The translations under genes and the position numbers were made by a program. Positions 1 through 5,142 of a DNA stretch of 6,027 nucleotides are shown here, one piece after another. The notes under the pieces were generated by a model. That model saw nothing but the letters and a program-made list of their open reading frames with translations. It was not told the DNA's origin and made no database searches. This stretch comes from an archaeon (lineage in GTDB: Archaea > Micrarchaeota > Micrarchaeia > Anstonellales > Bilamarchaeaceae), in NCBI GenBank assembly GCA_020052325.1, contig JAGVPF010000082.1, positions 1 through 6,027 of the forward strand. Direction: 5' to 3'. How positions within the stretch are numbered: position 1 is the first letter of the stretch; each line of letters begins with the position of its first letter.

Positions 1-6
1 AAGTTT

Positions 7-133
7 GGGCTCGTAGCTCAGCAGCAGAGCGCTCCGTTCGCACAAACTTTTTTAGGAAAAAAGTTTGACAAAAAACTGACTAAAAAAGTTTCGACATTCG
101 GAGAGGCCGGGGGTGCGAGTCCCCCCGAGTCCA
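7..133 (+). tRNA. tRNA-Ala (anticodon CGC), intron-containing
   Basis: Decodes GCG alanine codons. The cloverleaf folds cleanly: acceptor strand GGGCTCG (7-13) pairs with CGAGTCC (126-132), D stem GCTC/GAGC (16-19/27-30), anticodon stem CTCCG (32-36) with CGGAG (99-103), variable loop 104-108, T stem GGGGG/CCCCC (109-113/121-125), discriminator A133. The third acceptor pair is G9-T130, the G3:U70 wobble that is the main alanine identity element, and it agrees with the anticodon CGC at 39-41. An intron at 43-97 interrupts the anticodon loop after position 37; the mature RNA would be 72 nt. CCA is not encoded, as in many archaea. Two oddities are visible: the D loop is only 7 nt (AGCAGCA) with one G where GG is usual, and the T loop reads TGCGAGT, with G at position 55 instead of U. 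The promoter would lie before the window start. Identity is secure; whether it is fully functional is slightly less so because of the two loop changes. Confidence 0.93.
43..97 (+). other. Archaeal tRNA intron (bulge-helix-bulge type)
   Basis: 55-nt intron between tRNA positions 37 and 38, the commonest archaeal site, which the tRNA splicing endonuclease would remove. The exon-intron junctions form a relaxed bulge-helix-bulge: TTCG (37-40) faces CGAC (92-95) with three pairs and one T-C mismatch, with three-base bulges CAC (41-43) and ATT (96-98), each cut after its second base. Inside, 44-55 pairs perfectly with 80-91 (12 bp, AAACTTTTTTAG with CTAAAAAAGTTT). The intron is only about 25% G+C, in contrast to its surroundings. 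Its inner part is nearly repetitive: AAAAAAGTTTGAC (57-69), AAAAAACTGAC (70-80) and AAAAAAGTTTCGAC (82-95). The segment 44-53 could therefore pair with either 57-66 or 82-91. Confidence 0.87.
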
Positions 134-139
134 TTTTTT
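134..139 (+). terminator. T6 terminator of the tRNA gene
   Basis: Six T residues directly follow the tRNA discriminator base. Oligo-T tracts on the non-template strand are the usual termination signal of archaeal tRNA genes, and no stem is required. Confidence 0.7.
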
Positions 140-152
140 CATTTGCCCTTAG

Positions 153-169
153 CAGGTGCACCTGTTTTT
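153..169 (+). terminator. Palindrome CAGGTGCACCTG followed by T5
   Basis: CAGGTGCACCTG (153-164) is a perfect 12-bp palindrome. As RNA it could form a short hairpin (CAGG/CCTG around TGCA) followed at once by five T residues, so it could act as a backup terminator for transcription reading through the tRNA. It could instead be a binding site for a dimeric regulator; the sequence cannot decide between these. Confidence 0.4.
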
Positions 170-176
170 CCTCAAG

Positions 177-223
177 AAAAAATGGACGATTTTGGAACCC
201 GCAGGTTCCAAACGGAAGTCCAT
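177..223 (-). terminator. Stem-loop plus T-tract ending the minus-strand unit
   Basis: Read on the minus strand, 24 nt after the phosphatase stop codon, this is a two-part stem: outer ATGGAC/GTCCAT (218-223 with 182-187) and inner TTTGGAACC/GGTTCCAAA (204-212 with 191-199) around a 4-nt loop, followed immediately by a run of T residues. This is the layout of a stem-loop terminator. Most archaea rely on the T-tract alone, so the strong stem may also protect the 3' end. A small structured RNA is a less likely alternative. Confidence 0.6.
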
Positions 224-246
224 GAACGAAGAAGGATTTGATTCTG

Positions 247-1971
247 TCAGCTCCCGAGCTTGATGAGCCTGGCGATTATCGTCATGTCGTCGTCCTTGCC
301 GCCCGCCGGCTCGCATCCGCAGAGCTTTTCGTATTCGCCGGACGGGTCCTTCCTCGAATCGGCCAGCTGGACTATCGCATCCTGCGTCCGGAGCGCATCC
401 GGCGGGTCGTTTGCCGCAAGGATGCAGTACTCATGGTCGCAGACCACGTCCCCGATGCCGTCCGTCTGCGTAAGCACGAAGTCACCATCCTCTAGGAAAA
501 CTGGCGTAAAGCCGGCGTTCTCGTTGTTGATGTGTATGTCCCTCGGCCCGATTCCAAGCCCGGCCCATATCACGCGGCCCTGCCCGTGCGGGACGCTTGT
601 GGTCATGACCGAATCCCCGCGGATTACCTTCCAGTCGCTGTCCCCGCAGTGGATTCCGAAGAAGCGGTTGCCCTCTATATATGATGCAGTCATCGTGGTC
701 CCCATGTCCATGTGGCCAAGCTGCTCCTTGTTGATGTTGATTGCCAGATCTGCAAGCATCGCGGCAAGCCGCACGTCCTCCGGGCTCCGAATCCATCCGG
801 CCAGCGCCGCGATTTCAAATGCGTCCTTCGCCATGCGGCTTGCCATGCTGGCCCCGCCCTGGCCGCTGACGCCGTCGAAAACAACGTCCAGCGTTATAGA
901 GCGAATTTCCTTCCCGCCCATGATCATTATTTTAAATGATGTGAGGGCGTCCTCGTTCTCAGGATGCTTGTCGGGCTTTCCCGCCTGCTCCTTCGCCTTG
1001 GTGAAGCCGGGGTCCCTTGCGATTGTCGCCGTGGTGTGCTCGCGCGTGATTCCCAGGAAATCGAGGAGGGTGTCGAACTCGCTGGATGATTTGGCAGCTT
1101 CGAGGAGGGGCTCCGGGTGGTTTCCGGAATGGAATACCACGCCCGGAAGGATGCCGCCGTAGAGGCTGGTGTCGTTCGTGAACGCCCGCGTGTACAAGCT
1201 GGTGTTGGCCCTCTCCAGAACATCCGTCTGGAAAACTTTGCACAGGAGGCTGTATTCGTCCTCCGAGAACGGGGCATATGTGAAGCGGAGCTTGTGCGCG
1301 GCGGAAATGGCGCTCACCATGTTCGGGGCGTTCCTCCTCCAGCAATGCCGCAGCTCGCCAGCCTTCATATTTTCAAGGCTGCGCTTCAATTCCTGCAATG
1401 CCTCAAGTGTCGCTTCCGGGAAGAAGGCCGCCTGCGAGGGCGCGAGCTCTCCGCTGGCAATTAGCGCCTCGAACCGCTCCTTTTCGGAAGCCTCCGGCAG
1501 CTCCAGGCTGAAGCACACCGTGCCTATCTGAGCCCTTGCCGCTTCCATCTCTTCGGCAATCAGGTCAGCCCTCTCGAACCCGCTCGGAAGCCGCTTGCCG
1601 GATTTTATCAGGTTCCCAAGCTGGGTTTTCCACTCGCCCTGCGTCCAGAGGGAGCTGAGATAGTTCCTTGTGCGAAGCTCGCGGACGCCGGGATGCATAT
1701 CCCGGAATTCAGCAAGCTCAGTCTCGCCGCACTCCCCTGTTTTTTTCAGAATCGCCAGGATGTGCTTTTTTTGGCGCTCGCTCGGGAATGCCGCCTTTTT
1801 GCCCCCGGCATCATGCTGGCCGCCGTCGCTTTCCCGGCTGCCTGGGGTTTTCAGGTGCTCCAGAAGCACGGGCGCAACGGGAGCGTTTTCCGCAAAGAGC
1901 CCCAACCTGCCGCAGACTGTCCCCGAACGTATGAGATTGATATGGATTCGTTTGCGTAATAGATTTACCAT
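247..1971 (-). CDS. PP2C-family protein phosphatase with a long unassigned N-terminal region
   Basis: 574-aa predicted cytoplasmic protein that probably hydrolyses phospho-Ser/Thr, using two Mn or Mg ions. The PP2C (PPM) domain spans about residues 330-572 and shows the family motifs in order: NED at 339-341, VFDGVSGQGG with D366, the MGTT box at 423-426, CGDSD at 442-446, TDGIGD at 503-508 and DDMT at 561-564. The metal-binding aspartates (D366, D504, D561) are present, so it should be active. The loop after D366 is VSGQGG rather than the eukaryotic GHGG; bacterial-type PP2Cs also lack that histidine. Residues 1 to about 330 match no family I recognise: a basic start, a charged segment near 55-75, then mostly helical-looking sequence. 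No signal peptide or membrane segment is visible. The ATG at 1971 is the first Met of the frame and has no clear Shine-Dalgarno sequence. It lies 76 bp downstream of another minus-strand gene and converges on the tRNA. The phosphatase assignment is firm; target and pathway are unknown. Confidence 0.88.
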   Translation of the reverse strand: MVNLLRKRIHINLIRSGTVCGRLGLFAENAPVAPVLLEHLKTPGSRESDGGQHDAGGKKAAFPSERQKKHILAILKKTGECGETELAEFRDMHPGVRELRTRNYLSSLWTQGEWKTQLGNLIKSGKRLPSGFERADLIAEEMEAARAQIGTVCFSLELPEASEKERFEALIASGELAPSQAAFFPEATLEALQELKRSLENMKAGELRHCWRRNAPNMVSAISAAHKLRFTYAPFSEDEYSLLCKVFQTDVLERANTSLYTRAFTNDTSLYGGILPGVVFHSGNHPEPLLEAAKSSSEFDTLLDFLGITREHTTATIARDPGFTKAKEQAGKPDKHPENEDALTSFKIMIMGGKEIRSITLDVVFDGVSGQGGASMASRMAKDAFEIAALAGWIRSPEDVRLAAMLADLAININKEQLGHMDMGTTMTASYIEGNRFFGIHCGDSDWKVIRGDSVMTTSVPHGQGRVIWAGLGIGPRDIHINNENAGFTPVFLEDGDFVLTQTDGIGDVVCDHEYCILAANDPPDALRTQDAIVQLADSRKDPSGEYEKLCGCEPAGGKDDDMTIIARLIKLGS

Positions 1972-1997
1972 CTGCGCCCCATCCCTTGTTGTTTGAG

Positions 1998-2027
1998 CTA
2001 TATGGATGTGTGATTAGGTTTATAATT
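1998..2027 (-). promoter_or_regulatory. Possible promoter of the phosphatase gene
   Basis: Two TATA-like patches lie in the 76-bp gap before the phosphatase gene, on the minus strand: AATTATAAACC (2027-2017) and CCATATAG (2005-1998). Taking the usual archaeal distance of about 26 bases from box to transcript start, the first would give a leader of roughly 25 nt and the second a nearly leaderless transcript. The gap is AT-rich compared with the genes on either side. The gene could instead be read only from the upstream gene's promoter. Confidence 0.35.
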
Positions 2028-2028
2028 G

Positions 2029-2042
2029 CGGGCGTGCGCCCG
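2029..2042 (-). other. GC stem-loop just after a stop codon
   Basis: CGGGCGTGCGCCCG is a perfect inverted repeat starting five bases downstream of the stop codon of the 580-aa gene. As RNA it gives a 5-bp CGGGC/GCCCG stem with a GTGC loop on the plus strand, or its complement on the minus strand. AT-rich sequence follows on the minus strand but no T run, so it is a weak terminator candidate. It may stabilise the 3' end or separate the expression of the two genes. Confidence 0.35.
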
Positions 2043-2047
2043 AAACG

Positions 2048-3790
2048 TCATGCGGAACCGCGGGAGATAATCCCGCTGTCCTGGATCGTGCCCCCTTCCA
2101 TATCATGCGTGAAGCGTTCGGCCACGCGCTCGAGGCGGCGAACGAGTGTCTGCTTCGCGAAGAGTGGGGCCTCCCCGCCGTTGGCGATGCGCCAGAATTC
2201 GACGTAAGCGAAATAGCGCTTGAACAGCGCGAGGTCGCGGCCGGTTATATTGAGCCGGGCAATCGCATCCCGGCTTCCGTCAACACCCGGTTCCAAGGCG
2301 CCAGCGGCATAGAGATGATATGCTTCGAGTAATTCGTGCAGGCGCTCTTCAATATATTCCCTAGGGACAGCCGTCTCGGCCTTCGGGACGGGGGACTGCG
2401 GAAGCACGCCCCCATTGTCAAGGACGCGCCTGAGCTTGGAATCGAGAAGCCCGAAACTTTCCGAACGGAGGAGCCGGTAATAATCATGCATGCCGTTGTT
2501 CAATTCAAAGAACGGGCTTTTAGAATTCTCGTGCACGCCCAGGATGCGGACGCGGTTCCCCCCGCCTATCACGGTCCCGTGGATGTCGGCCTCCAGCGTT
2601 TCCTCATCCTTGACCTTGCTGCATAGGGAATCGTATTCCACGATGGGCGTCAGGAGCCAGAGGGATTCCTTTAGAATGGGCACGCCGGATGACGGTGCGC
2701 CCGCGCTGTTGATTCCATCCGACTCTGCGCCCTGGATGTATTTCGGGAACAGTCCGTCATCGGTGAGCGCGAGGCAGTATAAGTATTTCATGTTGCGCGA
2801 TAGGACCATCAGGTTCACATGCTTTCCGTAGGGGTCTTCGGCATTGCCCGCCCACCAGAATGTGATGAGCTGGCCGGGCTTGTTGCCCTCGGCAGAGACA
2901 TCGAACTCCTTCTGCTGATGGAGCATGGCGCCCTGAAGGACGCGTTCGGAGCCGGCAATCAGCGCAACTGAATTCGCATATAAATCGTTGTCGCCCCTGC
3001 AAACGCCTTCTGCCGAGATGCCCAAATCCTCTAGTGAAAGGGGATTTCCATCCGGGCCGAGCACCGATTGTGCGAACGTTGAATCGTAGATTGCGTCCAG
3101 CTTCATCTGGATGCGGTAGTCGAAATTCTGGAGATGCTCGCTTTCCCCTTTCCAGAATATCCCGCTTATAACGCCTGCGAACCTGCGCCAGCATCCCTGC
3201 GAGCCGGAGCGGTAGGCGAGAACGAGCCGCTTCTGCCCCGACTCGTCATCCAGATATACGGGAATAGATTCGTATTTCCCGGTTTTCAGTGGCGAGCCGA
3301 ACATGACGCGCCTGGAATCGAATTCAATCGTATGCCTGGGCAGGATTGCGAATGCAGGTATGTTCTGGAAAACGGTCCGGAGCATGTATTGCGAAAAAAT
3401 GTCCATCGCCTCGGGGTATCCGTCGCCAGGGGAAGCTGCCCGCCCCATGCTTGCCGCCGCCTTGTCGACATCTACGTGAATAGGCAGGAACGGGGGCACG
3501 AAGAGCGTTATTCCATTCTCCAGGGCGTAGGCTCCCACGGCTCCGTTGACTCCGGATATGAAATCCTTCTCCGGGGCAGGAATCCGCGCGCCCGCGTCCG
3601 GGCCTGGCCCGGCAGCTTCAAAGCCGGAAATATCAGCTTGGGTGGGCGCATCGAGAAGCGGCATGCCGAGCCGCTCGATTTGGAGGGGCCAGAGGCCGCT
3701 AACGGAACCGGCAGTGCCTTGGGCGCCCGCGACGCTGGGCCCTATGAAGCGCCTGCTGCTTTTGTGCAATGTGCGGATAATGAATGCCAT
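2048..3790 (-). CDS. Unrecognised 580-aa soluble protein, upstream neighbour of the PP2C gene
   Basis: I do not recognise a family. The 580 residues have no signal peptide, membrane segment or metal-binding Cys/His cluster, so a cytoplasmic protein is likely. Residues 1 to about 75 are low in order-promoting sequence and rich in Gly, Ala and Pro, with basic residues at the start (HKSSRR). The centre has mixed alpha/beta-looking sequence with two notable stretches: YRSGSQGCWRR (193-203) and a Trp pair in FWWAGN (311-316). The last 110 or so residues look helical and amphipathic, with acidic-basic patches and aromatic residues (FKRYFAYVEFWR). Codon use favours G/C in the third position, like its neighbours, so nothing suggests recent transfer. 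The ATG at 3790 is preferred because it lies just downstream of an AT-rich divergent promoter region; Met43 is a possible alternative. It precedes the phosphatase gene by 76 bp on the same strand, which suggests joint expression, and it could be that enzyme's partner or substrate; this is only context. The open frame is convincing, the function unknown. Confidence 0.8.
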   Translation of the reverse strand: MAFIIRTLHKSSRRFIGPSVAGAQGTAGSVSGLWPLQIERLGMPLLDAPTQADISGFEAAGPGPDAGARIPAPEKDFISGVNGAVGAYALENGITLFVPPFLPIHVDVDKAAASMGRAASPGDGYPEAMDIFSQYMLRTVFQNIPAFAILPRHTIEFDSRRVMFGSPLKTGKYESIPVYLDDESGQKRLVLAYRSGSQGCWRRFAGVISGIFWKGESEHLQNFDYRIQMKLDAIYDSTFAQSVLGPDGNPLSLEDLGISAEGVCRGDNDLYANSVALIAGSERVLQGAMLHQQKEFDVSAEGNKPGQLITFWWAGNAEDPYGKHVNLMVLSRNMKYLYCLALTDDGLFPKYIQGAESDGINSAGAPSSGVPILKESLWLLTPIVEYDSLCSKVKDEETLEADIHGTVIGGGNRVRILGVHENSKSPFFELNNGMHDYYRLLRSESFGLLDSKLRRVLDNGGVLPQSPVPKAETAVPREYIEERLHELLEAYHLYAAGALEPGVDGSRDAIARLNITGRDLALFKRYFAYVEFWRIANGGEAPLFAKQTLVRRLERVAERFTHDMEGGTIQDSGIISRGSA

Positions 3791-3823
3791 ATGCCCACAA
3801 TCTGGCCAATCCGGCTGGAACCG

Positions 3824-3860
3824 ATTTATTAGTAGTTATTATGTTGTTATTAATATATAA
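3824..3860 (-). promoter_or_regulatory. Possible promoter of the 580-aa gene
   Basis: On the minus strand the region holds TTATATATTAATA (3860-3848) and ACTAATAAATC (about 3836-3826). The first would start a transcript near 3829 with a leader of about 39 nt, the second near 3804 with about 14 nt. Both are TATA-like within an AT island of an otherwise GC-rich sequence. The first overlaps the plus-strand TATA candidate, so one element could serve both directions. Confidence 0.4.
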
Positions 3861-3861
3861 G
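3852..3861 (+). promoter_or_regulatory. TATA-like box AATATATAAG upstream of secF
   Basis: The strongest TATA match on the plus strand in the divergent gap. It would start transcription near 3882, giving a leader of about 65-90 nt before secF. It shares bases with the TATA candidate for the minus-strand gene. Confidence 0.4.
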
Positions 3862-3921
3862 TGTGAGTATCAGTTAATAAATGATGCGGCGGTTTCCGGG
3901 CCAAACGTGAGAAGGCGGGAT

Positions 3922-3950
3922 AAAGCAAGACTTTTATGCATTATTATGCA
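3922..3950 (+). promoter_or_regulatory. Proximal secF promoter candidate with overlapping palindrome
   Basis: A purine-rich AAAGCAAGA stretch (3922-3930), resembling a BRE, leads into CTTTTATG (3931-3938), which resembles box A. At the usual spacing the transcript would start near 3960-3962, leaving a leader under 10 nt before the ATG at 3970. This supports that start over the ATG at 3946. An inverted repeat TGCAT-TATT-ATGCA (3937-3950) overlaps the region and could be an operator. Confidence 0.42.
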
Positions 3951-3969
3951 ATTCCAGTCCACGATTCTC

Positions 3970-5142
3970 ATGCTGCCTAATATCTACAAGGGAGACTACC
4001 GCAGGCTTGCGGTCCTGCCGCTCCTCATGATTGTGGCCTCGCTGATTTTCATCCCGTCGATAAAGATGGGCGTGGATTTCCAGGGAGGAACGGTCATCAC
4101 GCTGTCCCTGACAAAGAGCGCGGATGCATCAGACCTCCAGACAAAGCTCCAGGCGGAAGGCCTGGAAGCGACGGTGCGCGTCTTCGAGACCGCTGTCGGG
4201 TACCGCGCGGAAATCGAGGTGCCCCAAAGCCCGGACCTCGTCAAGGCCGATAAGCTGAAGGGGGAATTCAACGCGCTGCTCCCAGAGGTCGCATACCTCG
4301 AAGTGGCAACGCTCCAGAACAGCAGCAACAATGAGGCGTATCTGGCCAAGAAGGCCGAGCTCGATAATATAGCGGACGGGCTTTTCTCGCTCGCAAAATT
4401 GAGCAGGGCTTCGTTGAACATATCCGGCACCAACGACCTCCAGAAGGCTTTCAACGACGCCTATAGCAGGGTGTATTCCTCCTACCAGGAATCCATATCC
4501 ATGCCAATCAACAAGCACATCGAATACGATGCCATATCCGTGCAGACTGTCAGCCCTGCGCTTTCGACGCACTTCATCGACATCGCAATCAACGTGGTTA
4601 TCCTGGCAATCATACTGAGCTTCATACTCGTGTTCCTGTTCTTCAGGAGCGTGGTACCGAGCATCGCGGTGCTCACAGGAGCCATAGCCGACATCATAAT
4701 CGCCCTCGGCGCGATGGGCTTATTTGGAATCCCGCTCACCCTCGCATCGTTTGCCGCCCTCCTGATGCTCCTGGGATTCTCGCTTGACACGGACATACTC
4801 CTGACAACGAGGCTGCTGAAAAGGAAAGGAGACCCGAGGGTGAACGCATTCGACGCGATGAAGACCGGGCTCACGATGAGCGTCATGGCCATGATTGCCT
4901 TCGGCGCGCTTTTCATCCTGTCGGTGGTCACGCACATCCCCACGTATTACGAGATTTCGGCCGTTGCGCTCGCGGGTCTTTTCGGGGACGTGTTCGCGAC
5001 CTGGGGCATCAACGGCGTGCTTATACTCCACCATGTGGAGAAGAAGGCCGGGCTATCTGGCGGCCGGAATAAGGAACCGCAAGATGACGCTGATGCAGAA
5101 CCGGGGACCGGGAACGCGAAAACCAACCGGAGGGGAGCCTGA
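3970..5142 (+). CDS. secF: Protein translocase subunit SecF
   Basis: Membrane subunit of the SecDF complex, which assists protein export through SecYE by acting on the substrate on the outer side of the membrane. From the ATG at 3970 it has 390 residues. Order: TM1 (13-29), the signature GVDFQGGT (34-41), an external P1 domain, then five more membrane segments (about 203-225, 228-250, 255-272, 300-320, 328-353) and a charged tail (358-390). The archaeal-type motif GFSLDTDILLTTR lies at 269-281, followed by AMKTGLTM. Six segments fit SecF. The P1 domain carries an extra stretch of about 70 mostly helical residues (117-187), so the protein is longer than typical archaeal SecF. The frame is open back to 3784, but those codons encode an implausible N-terminus across the promoter region. 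I prefer 3970, with 3946 (eight more residues) as the alternative; neither has a Shine-Dalgarno sequence, which fits a short-leader transcript. Its stop overlaps the secD start. Confidence 0.94.
   Translation: MLPNIYKGDYRRLAVLPLLMIVASLIFIPSIKMGVDFQGGTVITLSLTKSADASDLQTKLQAEGLEATVRVFETAVGYRAEIEVPQSPDLVKADKLKGEFNALLPEVAYLEVATLQNSSNNEAYLAKKAELDNIADGLFSLAKLSRASLNISGTNDLQKAFNDAYSRVYSSYQESISMPINKHIEYDAISVQTVSPALSTHFIDIAINVVILAIILSFILVFLFFRSVVPSIAVLTGAIADIIIALGAMGLFGIPLTLASFAALLMLLGFSLDTDILLTTRLLKRKGDPRVNAFDAMKTGLTMSVMAMIAFGALFILSVVTHIPTYYEISAVALAGLFGDVFATWGINGVLILHHVEKKAGLSGGRNKEPQDDADAEPGTGNAKTNRRGA
5129..5136 (+). promoter_or_regulatory. Ribosome binding site of secD
   Basis: GGAGGGGA lies inside the last codons of secF, with GGAGG ending 8 nt before the secD ATG at 5142. 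It fixes the secD start and shows that this organism uses Shine-Dalgarno pairing for an internal operon gene, while the first genes of its transcripts here appear to lack it. Confidence 0.75.

Larger units (their letters stand above)
129..187. repeat. 12-bp inverted repeat, GTCCATTTTTTC arms
   Basis: The arm at 129-140 (GTCCATTTTTTC) and the arm at 176-187 (GAAAAAATGGAC) are perfect inverted copies 35 nt apart. The left arm contains the tRNA 3' end and its T tract. The right arm gives the same sequence on the minus strand, at the presumed end of the converging phosphatase transcript. The repeat could form a cruciform or simply give both transcripts the same 3' end sequence. A second palindrome (153-164) sits between the arms. 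Confidence 0.75.

Noticed and set aside
57..95. CRISPR-like or satellite repeat
   Set aside because: The units are short, imperfect, have no spacers and lie wholly inside the tRNA intron.
1..140. Split or permuted tRNA instead of an intron-containing one
   Set aside because: Both halves are in normal order on one strand, 55 nt apart, with a junction that folds as a relaxed bulge-helix-bulge at position 37/38.
182..223. Remnant of a second tRNA, suggested by the GTCCA end and a T-arm-like hairpin
   Set aside because: No D arm, anticodon arm or matching acceptor strand can be found at the right distance; a terminator stem explains the structure better.
260..1162. 300-codon open frame on the plus strand opposite the phosphatase gene
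   Set aside because: Its translation is Ser/Pro-rich with no motif, and it lies opposite a frame with a complete PP2C motif set; long antisense frames are expected in GC-rich genes.
3134..3832. 232-codon plus-strand frame opposite the 580-aa gene
   Set aside because: It is rich in Arg, Pro, Gly and Cys without domain character and runs through the promoter of the opposite gene; a shadow of the coding strand.
3784..3969. Longer secF N-terminus from the first ATG of the frame
   Set aside because: The extra codons cross the AT-rich promoter region, encode a sequence unlike any SecF N-terminus, and the ATG overlaps the start of the divergent gene.
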